From: JAMZMI01 sp963848175
GTDB lineage: Bacteria; Bacteroidota; Bacteroidia; Cytophagales; Cyclobacteriaceae
Length of the DNA stretch: 64,000 nt
Reading direction: 5' to 3'
Assembly: GCA_963848175.1 (NCBI GenBank)
Contig: CAWKCO010000003.1
Coordinates: 248,001 to 312,000, forward strand
The translations under genes were made by a program, and so were the position numbers. The notes under the pieces are model-generated. The model was given only the letters and a program-made list of their open reading frames with translations, was not told the origin of the DNA and did no database searches. This document shows positions 44,982 through 53,530 of this stretch, piece by piece. How positions within the stretch are numbered: the first letter of the stretch is position 1; every line of letters starts with the position of its first letter.

Positions 44982-46673
44982 CTATCTTTCTGCAATAGAA
45001 ATAGCTCGTGGCACGCCTTTCCTTACAGCATCATATTGTTCCTTTTCCTCAGTGTTAGTCCTGTCTAGGTCAAAGAAACTTTTTCCAAACATCTCTTTGG
45101 TACGCTCCTCATAAATCTGATTGAACGCTTCCTGAATCTGATTTAAGTTAGATAAGTAGTGGCCATAAGATGTGTTGTCATCATACTTGACGCTCACCAC
45201 ATAGTTGGACTTACCCTGCTCGATCTGACCTTTCACAAAATCATAAGTTTGGTCTAGACTAACAGCTCCCAAATCATTACTCAAATCAACTTTGTACAAG
45301 TCCAGGTCATGCTTTCTTGCGAACTCATCGTCAATTTTAGCGACTTTAAGTCTAGAGCTACTTCCAGGCGTTGCAGGGAGCAAAAAGGTCATTTCAACCG
45401 GATTTCCCTCCGAGGTTTGTCCAATATATAGCATTCTACGGCTGTTCGCCTCACGCAACTCCCATTCTACCTTGCGAACAAGAGACATGGATTGATCCTT
45501 GTCTACTTTCATGACCACAAAACCACGTTCGGTGAGATTGGCCTGCTTTATGACCGTACCTATATCGCTTACCTGATATGGTTCGCCATCGATCCATAGC
45601 TGATCGTTGAAGATGGAGACTTCTATCGAATTGGATAGATCGCCATCAAACTTATATCCTGTCTCTGGCAATACAGGAAGCGCCAAATTGGGAGTCGTAT
45701 TAAAGTCTAAGTTCGCGGTGTTCTGATCGTCAATCTTCGAGTTACACTGGGAAACTATCAGACCGAATATTACTACAAAGGATAATGCAAAGGCCACTTT
45801 GGCCCTTCCTGCCCATCCGGAATCTTTTATTTTCATCATGGTTATTCTGTTTTTAATGAATGATAAATTGAAATTGTGTACCAACCCAAATGAGTTGTTG
45901 CTGATCAATTGTCTCAAAAGCAATGATTGATACTCAACTAAGGAATAACCCTGGTTAATCATTTTTTTATCTGCTATATATTCATGTGTTGTTTTTAGGG
46001 ATTTAATCAGCCACCATGCCACAGGGTTGAACCAGAGGAAGGCAGCCAAAAGTTGAACAATAAGTAAGTCAGCAGAATGTCTCTGCTCGATATGCGTCCT
46101 TTCATGTGCTAGTATCTGCCGGAACTCGTCAGTGCCGATCAGGTTTTCGCATATAAAAACGCTACTCATAAAAGAAAATGGTGGGATTTCGTAGGGTACT
46201 TTCACCACAGTCATGCCTTCCATCTCCATTTTTGGATTACGATTTTTCAGTTGATAAATCCAGCGGTAGACCCAAACAAGTCGAAAAAGAGCGGCTAATA
46301 CACCAACTCCATAAATGGAAAGCAGGAGCATCATGATCACCTTGCTATTGATCCACTTGACTGGAGTTTGCGGGCTTGTGCCCACTTGGTTATTCCCATT
46401 TCCATTTCCTTCAAAGTTCCAGTCTGACAATGCCTCGTAGTATGAAAGCCTAGCGACACTCAGCTGTTCGATTGGTTTTTCCATCACCTTATTGGGTGAT
46501 ACGGATACCTTAAAACTCATAAGAGGGATGAGAAAAGAAAATACCAGAATGGCCAACAGGTAAAAACGGTTGAGACTGAAGAATGTCTCCTTTCTCAACA
46601 ATAGTAGATATAATGAATAGAGCAATGCCAATACAGCACTGGACTCTAATAGGTACAAAATAAGCTTACTCAT
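44982..46673 (-). CDS. BlaR1-type M56 family membrane metallopeptidase with an ExbD-like C-terminal domain
   Basis: 563 residues. Membrane helices at about 5-25, 35-55 and 115-135 precede the zinc motif HERTH (HExxH) in ILAHERTHIEQRH, with the later EYIADK glutamate; a fourth helix is at about 290-310 (FALSFVVIFGLIVSQC). The extracytoplasmic C-terminal part contains a segment (about 350-430) resembling the periplasmic ExbD fold (VSIFNDQLWIDGEPYQ and FVVMKVDKDQS). M56 proteins sense a signal and cleave the partner repressor BlaI. It overlaps the blaI-like gene by 8 bp. Confidence 0.88.
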   Translation of the reverse strand: MSKLILYLLESSAVLALLYSLYLLLLRKETFFSLNRFYLLAILVFSFLIPLMSFKVSVSPNKVMEKPIEQLSVARLSYYEALSDWNFEGNGNGNNQVGTSPQTPVKWINSKVIMMLLLSIYGVGVLAALFRLVWVYRWIYQLKNRNPKMEMEGMTVVKVPYEIPPFSFMSSVFICENLIGTDEFRQILAHERTHIEQRHSADLLIVQLLAAFLWFNPVAWWLIKSLKTTHEYIADKKMINQGYSLVEYQSLLLRQLISNNSFGLVHNFNLSFIKNRITMMKIKDSGWAGRAKVAFALSFVVIFGLIVSQCNSKIDDQNTANLDFNTTPNLALPVLPETGYKFDGDLSNSIEVSIFNDQLWIDGEPYQVSDIGTVIKQANLTERGFVVMKVDKDQSMSLVRKVEWELREANSRRMLYIGQTSEGNPVEMTFLLPATPGSSSRLKVAKIDDEFARKHDLDLYKVDLSNDLGAVSLDQTYDFVKGQIEQGKSNYVVSVKYDDNTSYGHYLSNLNQIQEAFNQIYEERTKEMFGKSFFDLDRTNTEEKEQYDAVRKGVPRAISIAER

Positions 46674-47043
46674 TTTTCTGTGATTTCAAATCTTCGAGCA
46701 TTTTCATAACTTCATCCAGCTCCTTTTCATCCAGCCCTTTGCTTTCAGAAAAAAAGTTGACTACCTGCTTCAGAGAATCGTTGTAATAATCCGAAACCAA
46801 ACGAGACAGTTGCCCCTTGCTATACTCCTCCTTGGTAATAAGTGGGTGGTACTGATGTGTGTTTCCATAAGCTGTGTAGCCTACGATTTCCTTTTGTACC
46901 AGCACCCTTACTATGGTCGAAACCGAATTATAAGGAGGTTTTGGGTCTGGGTATTCTTCGATGATATCCTTGATAAAACCTTTTTCAATACCCCAGAGAA
47001 TCTTCATGATCTTCTCTTCTGCCTTAGTTAATGTTGTCATCAC
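46666..47043 (-). CDS. BlaI/MecI/CopY-family repressor
   Basis: 125 residues with a winged helix N-terminal domain (about 5-80): LTKAEEKIMKILW, PPYNSVSTIVRVLVQKEIVGY and a C-terminal helical dimerisation region containing the probable cleavage site area. It represses its own operon until the membrane peptidase encoded by the next gene inactivates it. Three phased palindrome-like sites lie directly upstream. The start ATG at 47043 is followed by a second candidate one codon later. Confidence 0.92.
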   Translation of the reverse strand: MMTTLTKAEEKIMKILWGIEKGFIKDIIEEYPDPKPPYNSVSTIVRVLVQKEIVGYTAYGNTHQYHPLITKEEYSKGQLSRLVSDYYNDSLKQVVNFFSESKGLDEKELDEVMKMLEDLKSQKNE

Positions 47044-47078
47044 TTTATGAGTTTAATGAATCAGCAATCCAAACATAC

Positions 47079-47134
47079 AACTTAATATTAAGTTATCCAA
47101 CTTAATATTAAATAATTCAACTTAAAAATAAATT
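47079..47134 (-). promoter_or_regulatory. Three operator-like sites with 20-bp period upstream of blaI
   Basis: AACTTA occurs at 47079, 47099 and 47119, exactly 20 bp apart. The first copy is the perfect 16-bp palindrome AACTTAATATTAAGTT (47079-47094), the second matches 13 bases (AACTTAATATTAA) and the third is further diverged. Two helical turns of spacing would place bound dimers on one face. The location, just before a BlaI-type gene, argues for its operator. Confidence 0.65.
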
Positions 47135-47146
47135 ACTAGTGTGCTA

Positions 47147-47302
47147 ATGGCTTATAAAAGAGTTAAAACAAGGGGTAATCGCGTAGATGGCCGTGAGCCA
47201 ATAGGTTGCGCCAAACCAACAACCTTGACCACAGCTTTCCGATCTTATACAGGCTACATGAAAAAGCCAGACGTAGAAGAACGATACAAATTTGCAGATT
47301 GA
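47147..47302 (+). CDS. Possible small protein, unverified
   Basis: A 51-codon frame from ATG 47147 to TGA 47300-47302, basic, starting MAYKRVKTRGNRV. It has no membrane segment and matches nothing I recognise. It begins inside the intergenic region between the divergent blaI and the 47408 gene. Such a frame can arise by chance. Confidence 0.2.
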   Translation: MAYKRVKTRGNRVDGREPIGCAKPTTLTTAFRSYTGYMKKPDVEERYKFAD

Positions 47303-47407
47303 AATGAAACAGCTACTGTCTCACAAACTGCTAAACGCCCTTTTACAGCAATCCCCCTTTTTAAAACAGCTTTGTCTCCGTAGGTTTACACATTCAAACA
47401 CGTGAAT

Positions 47408-47608
47408 ATGAGCAAACCGATTAGATATATTATTTACTTTCTCATTGGCCTAAGCCTCTATTTTATCCTAGAAAAAAAGGATGGTGGAGAATCTCTGGAA
47501 GCCATACACCAGCAAGCACCCATGATTATTTTGGGCTTGATAGCTGTAATGGTGGTACTGAGGGTGATTGTGGAACGAAAGCGCAAGAAAAACGATGAGC
47601 AAAAATAA
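47408..47608 (+). CDS. Small membrane protein of unknown function
   Basis: 66 residues from ATG 47408 (an ATG is more likely here than the GTG-type positions upstream). Two hydrophobic helices: residues about 5-20 (IRYIIYFLIGLSLYFIL) and 37-55 (MIILGLIAVMVVLRVIV), then a very basic tail ERKRKK. It overlaps the Nudix gene by 14 bp, suggesting translational coupling. Confidence 0.65.
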   Translation: MSKPIRYIIYFLIGLSLYFILEKKDGGESLEAIHQQAPMIILGLIAVMVVLRVIVERKRKKNDEQK

Positions 47609-48140
47609 CCCTTGGAAAAAGCAAAAAGGCCGCATGGTGTTCGAAAACCCATGGATCAGGCTGGATGAAGACGAAGTGATCAACCCGGGTGGAGGCATTA
47701 GCCATTACGGAAAAGTGCATTTCAAAAATCTGGCCATCGGTATTATCCCGATGGATGAGGAAGGAAACACTTGGCTCGTGGGTCAATGGCGTTACTCACT
47801 CAATGAATATTCTTGGGAGATCCCTATGGGCGGAGGGCCATTAGAAATAGACCGACTCGATTCAGCCAAGCGCGAACTCAAAGAAGAAACGGGACTCACT
47901 GCCAGCAAATGGACAGAAATACTGAAAATGCACACCTCCAACTCTGTAACTGACGAGGTGGGGTATGCCTACTTAGCCGAAGGTCTTACGGAAGGCGAAA
48001 CTGAATTTGAAGAAACAGAGGATTTGGAAATATGGAAACTACCTTTCAAAATGGCCTATGCCATGGTTATGGATGGCCGGATCACCGATGGCCTTTCTAT
48101 GGTGGCGATCCTTAAATTGGGTAAAACTTTGGGTCTTTAA
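47595..48140 (+). CDS. Nudix hydrolase (ADP-ribose pyrophosphatase-like)
   Basis: 181 residues from ATG 47595 (MSKNNPWKKQ); the ATG at 47568 would add nine residues and is less likely. The Nudix box is GGGPLEIDRLDSAKRELKEETGL in parts: GGGPLEIDRLDS and AKRELKEETGL, with REL-EE-G complete. These magnesium-dependent enzymes hydrolyse nucleoside diphosphates linked to another moiety; the length and N-terminal domain (FENPWIRLDEDEVI) resemble ADP-sugar or ADP-ribose hydrolases. It is followed 20 bp later by the aminoacylase-like gene. Confidence 0.9.
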   Translation: MSKNNPWKKQKGRMVFENPWIRLDEDEVINPGGGISHYGKVHFKNLAIGIIPMDEEGNTWLVGQWRYSLNEYSWEIPMGGGPLEIDRLDSAKRELKEETGLTASKWTEILKMHTSNSVTDEVGYAYLAEGLTEGETEFEETEDLEIWKLPFKMAYAMVMDGRITDGLSMVAILKLGKTLGL

Positions 48141-48160
48141 ATAATCGTATTGCAAACAAA

Positions 48161-49837
48161 ATGCTAATGAAAATCCTTCAAGTATTAACTATCACGTTCA
48201 TTATAGCCAGCTGTACGGCTCCACCCTACGATGTGATCATCAAGAACGGACAAATCGTGGACGGTTCTGGCCAGCCTTCCTTTCAGGGAGATGTAGCCAT
48301 AGTGGGCGACACCATCGCAGGCATAGGTGTTTTCTCAGAAGAGGACGCTAAACTGGTGATAGATGTCTCAGGTTTGGTGGTAGCTCCAGGTTTTATCAAT
48401 ATGCTGAGTTGGGCGATAGACGATTTGATTGAGGACGGAAAATCTCAGAGTGATATCCGCCAAGGCGTCACGCTAGAGGTATTTGGAGAAGGCCGATCTA
48501 TGGGCCCTCTCACTGATCAAATGAAAAGGAACATGGTAGAAAGCCAGGGCAGTCTGAAGTTTGACGTGGCTTGGACGACTCTAGGAGAGTACTTGGAGCA
48601 CCTCGTAACGCGGGGTGTTTCCCCTAACGTGGCTTCCTTTGTTGGTGCTACCACACTCAGGATTTATGCAGTAGGTTATGATGATCGAGCGCCTACTGAG
48701 GAAGAGATGGATTTGATGAAATCACTGGTGAAGCAAGCGATGGAAGAAGGTGCTCTGGGTATCGGTTCTTCGCTGATCTACGCTCCGGCATTTTACTCCA
48801 GCACGGAAGAACTGATAGAAATATGCAAAGTAGCAGCCGAATATGACGGCATGTACATTTCGCATTTGCGAAGCGAAGGGCCAAGGCTTCTGGAAAGTTT
48901 GGATGAATTGATTACGATTGCTGACGAGGCTGGCATACGGGCAGAGGTCTATCACCTTAAGCAAAGTGGTCAGGCCAATTGGCACAAATTTGATCAGGTA
49001 GTAGCGAAAATCGATTCGGCACGAGCTGCTGGTCTGCACATCACCACAGACATGTACACTTACGTGGCTGGTGCTACTGGACTAAACGCCGCTGTACCGC
49101 CATGGGTACAAGAGGGTGGTTATGACAAGTGGATGGAGCGCCTGCAAGATCCAAACATCCGCGCACGAGTTATCGCCGAGATGCAAGCGCCAGCTCAAGG
49201 TTGGGAAAGCCTCATGCAAGCTGCTGCCTCTCCTGACAATATGCTGCTGATAGGTTTTAAAAACGATAGCTTGAAATACCTGCAAGGCAAGACCTTGAGC
49301 GAAATTGCGCAAATGCGTAATACCTCCCCAGAAGAGACGGTGCTCGACCTGATTATCCAAGATGGAAGCCGGGTAGGTACAGTCTACTTTTTGATGTCGG
49401 AAGAGAATGTGAAGAAACAAATCGCTCTGCCATGGATGAGTTTTGGGTCTGATGCGGGCTCCACTGCGCCTGAAGGGGTTTTTCTGAGCTCGAGCACTCA
49501 TCCCCGATCTTATGGAAATTTTGCCAGAGTGCTTAGCAAATATGTGAGGGAAGAGCAGGTTATTTCGTTGGAAGAAGCCATTTACAAACTCACCACACTG
49601 CCGGCGACCAACTTAAAAATAGCCAGGCGTGGCGTCTTAAAAACTGGATACTATGCCGATTTAGCTATTTTTGATCCAAGTAAAATTCAAGACCATGCCA
49701 CTTTTGACAATCCAAGGCAGTATGCCACTGGCATGCAGCACGTCTTTGTGAACGGTACCCAAGTCTTGAAAGATGGAGAACACACAGGTGCATTGCCAGG
49801 TCAGGTGGTTCGTGGGCCTGGTTACATTGCAAAATAG
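48161..49837 (+). CDS. N-acyl-D-amino-acid deacylase family lipoprotein
   Basis: 558 residues. After a lipobox (IIASC, Cys near 19) comes the amidohydrolase-superfamily fold: a beta-sandwich strand YDVIIKNGQIVDGSG, the metal-binding TIM barrel with conserved segments EVFGEGRSMGPL, YISHLRSEGPRL and EVYHLKQSGQAN, and the C-terminal FGSDAGSTAPEG and GYYADLAIFDP. Family members hydrolyse N-acyl-D-amino acids. The usual first HxH at the end of strand 1 is replaced (INMLSWAIDDL), so metal content may be altered or the activity different. It probably faces the periplasm. Confidence 0.85.
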   Translation: MLMKILQVLTITFIIASCTAPPYDVIIKNGQIVDGSGQPSFQGDVAIVGDTIAGIGVFSEEDAKLVIDVSGLVVAPGFINMLSWAIDDLIEDGKSQSDIRQGVTLEVFGEGRSMGPLTDQMKRNMVESQGSLKFDVAWTTLGEYLEHLVTRGVSPNVASFVGATTLRIYAVGYDDRAPTEEEMDLMKSLVKQAMEEGALGIGSSLIYAPAFYSSTEELIEICKVAAEYDGMYISHLRSEGPRLLESLDELITIADEAGIRAEVYHLKQSGQANWHKFDQVVAKIDSARAAGLHITTDMYTYVAGATGLNAAVPPWVQEGGYDKWMERLQDPNIRARVIAEMQAPAQGWESLMQAAASPDNMLLIGFKNDSLKYLQGKTLSEIAQMRNTSPEETVLDLIIQDGSRVGTVYFLMSEENVKKQIALPWMSFGSDAGSTAPEGVFLSSSTHPRSYGNFARVLSKYVREEQVISLEEAIYKLTTLPATNLKIARRGVLKTGYYADLAIFDPSKIQDHATFDNPRQYATGMQHVFVNGTQVLKDGEHTGALPGQVVRGPGYIAK

Positions 49838-50245
49838 AAGGTCGTTATGGAATTGCATTTGATACGCAGAAAATGGGCGCGTATTTAGGATTAAATGTCG
49901 TTTTAGTTAGCCGCTTTTAGATTTTAAAGCATTGTAAAAATGCAATTCTCAATATATTGGATAAAGAATAGGACTCCCTGCGGGTGGCACGCATAGTGAG
50001 TGACCCTACTTAGGTATGATCGCTCAACTCACATATAAGTGAAATGGTAACAGGCTGAAAATCAGCACTGCCATGTTTTGATCACTTATCTCAATTTGAT
50101 TCGATCCCATCGCATGGGCTACACGACAGTGATTTATGATTAGAAATCTTTACAGATTGTTTGGGGATTTGATGGCAGTGAGCATAGCTACTATCCAGAA
50201 TAGATCTTGCGAGCGATTCCTTATTCTCTCCAACATTTACAAAAT
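49838..50245. other. Intergenic, nothing recognised
   Basis: About 400 bp without a supported gene or RNA. There are small direct and inverted repeats (for example CACTGCCATG-like and GTGAGTGACC stretches), but no tRNA structure or promoter that I could confirm. Confidence 0.4.
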
Positions 50246-50794
50246 ATGAAAATATCAAAAGCCCTCGTTCCTCCAGACTCTATCTTAAACAGCCATTCTT
50301 ACGATTATGTCGATAGCTTTCAGGGGGTATTGAATGTCAGTCCCAAGGAAGTTACATCTACAGATCTGGGCAAAGCTTTTTTCGCTAGTGCCCCAGATTG
50401 GTTGGCAAAACTATTTGCTTTAAGAAACAAAATCGTGGGCATTTTTGGCCTTAAAATCTCTGGCAAGGTGGAGAACAGACAGCAATTGCTCGACAGTTTC
50501 ACCTGTTCACCTGGTGAGCGCTTGGGACTGTTTCAGGTGTTTGACCGCACGGAAAACGAGGTGATTTTGGGTGAGGACGACAGCCACTTGAACTTCAGGG
50601 TGTCATTGTTTATCCAGCCGCACGCACAAAATACTGAACAGAGCATTGTCATTATTTCCACCACTGTGGTTTTCAACAATTGGCTTGGAAAACTCTATTT
50701 CACACCTGTACGCCCTTTCCACAAAAGGATTGTTCCAGTTATGCTCAAGGGAACAATCGAGCAGTTGGAAAAGCAAAAACTAGAAAAAAATTGA
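50246..50794 (+). CDS. DUF2867-type protein of unknown function
   Basis: 182 residues from ATG 50246; an upstream ATG at 50207 adds 13 residues and is less probable. Features resemble the DUF2867 family (SRPBCC-like fold): SFQGVLNVSPKEVTS, the central FDRTENEVILGEDDSHLNFRVSLF and the C-terminal WLGKLYFTPVRPFHKRIVPVML. No signal peptide or catalytic motif is seen. It is convergent with the patatin gene. Function unknown. Confidence 0.75.
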   Translation: MKISKALVPPDSILNSHSYDYVDSFQGVLNVSPKEVTSTDLGKAFFASAPDWLAKLFALRNKIVGIFGLKISGKVENRQQLLDSFTCSPGERLGLFQVFDRTENEVILGEDDSHLNFRVSLFIQPHAQNTEQSIVIISTTVVFNNWLGKLYFTPVRPFHKRIVPVMLKGTIEQLEKQKLEKN

Positions 50795-50853
50795 TCTCAT
50801 TTTTAGTGAATGGTTTTACTAACGGCAAACAACTTCTACCAGCCTTCACACTA

Positions 50854-51843
50854 TCACAATTCCAACCACTCTGCCACTGCGTCTTTGTTTTCTTCAAAGA
50901 GCTGCTTTCCTTGTGCTTTTAGTGCTTTCATATTTTTTGGGGTGGTGTTGTCCATTTCCGGATCTACTTTCGTTCCTTTCAGGTCGCTATCTATCCGCAG
51001 ATATTGCTTGGGATTCAGGATGGTACCATAGATTTTTTCTAACTGAAAATCCGCCACTTCTGCCCCCGCCGACATCATTACATCAATGACCGGCTGTACC
51101 CACTGAGCCATCCCAAATTTCTTGGCCTTTTCATACGGATATGGATTGCGTGTATATCCCGTACCGATAGATAAAATCTTCATGTCTTTCGCTGTGGCTT
51201 TTTCCCCATTGTCTCTCTCAAAAATCTGACGTCCTTCGGCGTAAGCCACCAGCCCAGGATTGTTGACAAACACACCTCCATCTATAAGAGCATAAGGCTC
51301 TTGAACCTGAGAGAAAACCTGTGCACATTCAAAATAAGTAGGTGCAGCAGATGTGGCACGACAAACATCTTTTACTTTGAAATTATAATCCGAGGATTGT
51401 GCTTTGTGTTGATAAAAGAAATGCCCTTTTCTATTGCCAATATCATAGGAGGTAACTACGGTAGGCTTCAAAAGATCTTTGAGCCAAACCTCGCCAAAAT
51501 ATTCGCTCAATACTCGTTCGATTCCTTCTTCTGAATACTTCTCGTCCAACAATCCTCCCAGCGTTCGCAAGCGGTGAAAAGTAGGAATATCAAATATTTC
51601 ATCCCCGCGCTCAAAGTACAGCCCCACCACCTCTTCTGCTGTGAATTTTGCTTGCTTTTTGGTTTCGTCAGGACAAAGAAAAGCACACGTCAAAATGCCA
51701 CCTGTGCTCGTACCTGCAACGAGATCAAAGTAATCTGCCACTTTGATGTTAAATGCTTTTTCTACTTCTACCAAAAATTGCCCAGGGATTATTCCTCTGA
51801 TTCCTCCTCCATCAATGGAAAGTATTCTCTTTAATTGATTCAT
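50854..51843 (-). CDS. Patatin-like phospholipase
   Basis: 329-residue lipid acyl hydrolase. Ser-Asp dyad motifs: oxyanion loop DGGGIRG (11-17), nucleophile S46 in AGTSTGG (GxSxG) and the aspartate in LIDGGVFVNNP. The N-terminal start LKRILSIDGGGIRG is typical of bacterial patatins, including some that act in cyclic-nucleotide phage defence (CapV). No cGAS-like gene is adjacent, so a defence role cannot be claimed. No signal peptide is visible. It is monocistronic and convergent with the DUF2867 gene. Confidence 0.92.
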   Translation of the reverse strand: MNQLKRILSIDGGGIRGIIPGQFLVEVEKAFNIKVADYFDLVAGTSTGGILTCAFLCPDETKKQAKFTAEEVVGLYFERGDEIFDIPTFHRLRTLGGLLDEKYSEEGIERVLSEYFGEVWLKDLLKPTVVTSYDIGNRKGHFFYQHKAQSSDYNFKVKDVCRATSAAPTYFECAQVFSQVQEPYALIDGGVFVNNPGLVAYAEGRQIFERDNGEKATAKDMKILSIGTGYTRNPYPYEKAKKFGMAQWVQPVIDVMMSAGAEVADFQLEKIYGTILNPKQYLRIDSDLKGTKVDPEMDNTTPKNMKALKAQGKQLFEENKDAVAEWLEL

Positions 51844-52232
51844 GTGAATATTTGTTTAGGTCGGTTTGGTGTTATTTAAACCTGTACTCCCGCTCTTGAA
51901 ATAAGGCTTCCTGTTTGACAAAACCATTTTTTATCATGAGACCGAAGAAAGGCGTGAAGTAAGTCTAGTTCAAGGAAAATTAATATGCCATTATTATGGT
52001 AATTATTTGAGTGAAAAAGACCATTTATGGAGTTATTTAAATATTATTTTGGGTTTTGCAAAGACGGAATCAATGTGTTGCTAAAGAATGGAGCGGTTAT
52101 ATGTCAGATAGATGATTCTCTTTATAATTTGATGGACTTTTACCGGAGAAAATATAAAAACCAAGACCAGATTCAGAACAGAAAAACATAATATTGTTAA
52201 TCACAAAATTTGATCACCTAAAACCTAAACCG
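51844..52232. other. Intergenic, nothing recognised
   Basis: About 390 AT-rich bases between the divergent patatin gene and the coiled-coil gene pair. Presumably holds both promoters. No RNA, repeat or short gene supported. Confidence 0.4.
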
Positions 52233-52610
52233 ATGATTCAAATCAATAAGAAAGTGCTGATTGCGGCCATCGTCATCATGATATGCCTAGTAGGCTATCC
52301 TCTGTTCTCCAAAATCAGTGCCTCCAAAAAAATCAAAACCCTCACGCTAGAAATAGAGGAGACCACAAAAACGCTTACCAACATCAAGGAAAAATACGAC
52401 TCTCTGGCGGTAAGCTACTCCCAAGTTTACGCCGAACTGGAGCGCACTCAATCTAATCTGAGTAGCTTCAAAAACGGCGTAGACTCCATCATGGGTAGCA
52501 ACATTAACAACTTGAAAACCCTCAACGAATCGCTCAAGACCATCACCAGCAAATACGACAGCATCGCACCGCTCACTTCTTCTAATCCTAACGACCTGAT
52601 CTTCAATTAA
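52233..52610 (+). CDS. Membrane-anchored coiled-coil protein
   Basis: 125 residues from ATG 52233. Residues about 6-23 (VLIAAIVIMICLVGYPLF) form a membrane anchor, and the rest (about 30-110) is a coiled coil with heptad-like leucines (LTLEIEETTKTLTNIKEKY). It ends in a flexible tail. It precedes a second coiled-coil protein by 1 bp and the two probably interact. No known family recognised. Confidence 0.7.
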   Translation: MIQINKKVLIAAIVIMICLVGYPLFSKISASKKIKTLTLEIEETTKTLTNIKEKYDSLAVSYSQVYAELERTQSNLSSFKNGVDSIMGSNINNLKTLNESLKTITSKYDSIAPLTSSNPNDLIFN

Positions 52611-52611
52611 T

Positions 52612-53172
52612 ATGCATAAGCTAATTCTAATGACCGTTATACTTTTATGCGCTTCCCTTACCCAAGCTCAGCAAGTCAAATTCACCAATGGAGATGATGC
52701 CGTGAAACTAAAAAAAGGGGCGCTTGTAGAAATTACAGCAGACTCTGCGTACGTCATCAGCGGCCAGCGCGCCTCTGTGATCAATCAAAAAATAGTAGAA
52801 CTGGATTCTATCCGCGCGATCTACAACCGCATGGCGGGCAACCACAACAGCCTACTGAGCGAGGTAAACGAGGTGCAAAACCTCCTGAACCAAGTGTATG
52901 AAAAAATGCAGCAGGACAGCAGCATGATGAGTGCGCAGTTTGATCAGATCATCAGTGACTTAGGGCAGTCTATGGAAAACCTAAAAGCCAACAATGCCCA
53001 GCTCAAGGACAGCAACAAAAACCTGCAAGAGGAAACGGCCAAGCTCAAATCCATAGTAAAAGACCTGAAAAAGGAAACTCGCCGCATCTGGTGGGATGGA
53101 CTTACGGACAAAATTGTGGCTTTCGCTGGCGGTGTGGGCATAGGCATATTGGTAATGGTGCTGGTGGGTTGA
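52612..53172 (+). CDS. Secreted coiled-coil protein with C-terminal membrane helix
   Basis: 186 residues. Signal peptide (to about residue 19, TQAQQ), a small globular part with NGDDAVKLKKGALVEI, then a long coiled coil (about 60-155: NEVQNLLNQVYEKM, NKNLQEETAKLKSIV) and a C-terminal transmembrane helix (about 166-186, FAGGVGIGILVMVLVG). Topology therefore has the coil in the periplasm, tethered by the last helix. Co-transcribed with the upstream anchored coiled-coil protein. Confidence 0.7.
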   Translation: MHKLILMTVILLCASLTQAQQVKFTNGDDAVKLKKGALVEITADSAYVISGQRASVINQKIVELDSIRAIYNRMAGNHNSLLSEVNEVQNLLNQVYEKMQQDSSMMSAQFDQIISDLGQSMENLKANNAQLKDSNKNLQEETAKLKSIVKDLKKETRRIWWDGLTDKIVAFAGGVGIGILVMVLVG

Positions 53173-53212
53173 CCGCTGACCGCTGATGAGGTTTTCCAAA
53201 CTCGTTAGCGGT
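53172..53212 (-). repeat. Dispersed hairpin repeat, copy 2
   Basis: Minus-strand reading ACCGCTAACGAG...AACCTCATCAGCGG corresponds to the element at 12961-12993. It starts directly after the coiled-coil gene stop. The following bases to 53530 contain no supported gene. Confidence 0.55.
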
Positions 53213-53530
53213 TTGCATAGAATTGTATCCTTTTCGTCATGCCACTAAGCGTGCCACCTTGAGCATCTTCTCGATTATCTGCCATGACTTGCGTGGGTTC
53301 GTGCAGTCTTTCTACAGCATCAGCTGTTGAAAATCCATTTCAGATTTTTCCGAGACCAACCTCTTAAATCACAAACACAACGTTCTTTGCGAAATGTCTT
53401 ACAATTCAACAATTTCAACCCACAAATATACAGTTTTGTAGAAATGTTTGAGATTTAGAAAAATGGTTTACTATCTTAATGCCATCAATTGATAGTATAA
53501 TTTTTATTCACCTAATCTAAATTAAAATTC

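Noticed and set aside
50030..50120. A tRNA-like fold around GAAAATCAGC
   Set aside because: No acceptor stem, D arm or GTTCRA T loop could be assembled around it.
50854..51843. A CBASS defence system
   Set aside because: Only a patatin protein is present; no CD-NTase, ubiquitin-like or other partner gene is adjacent.
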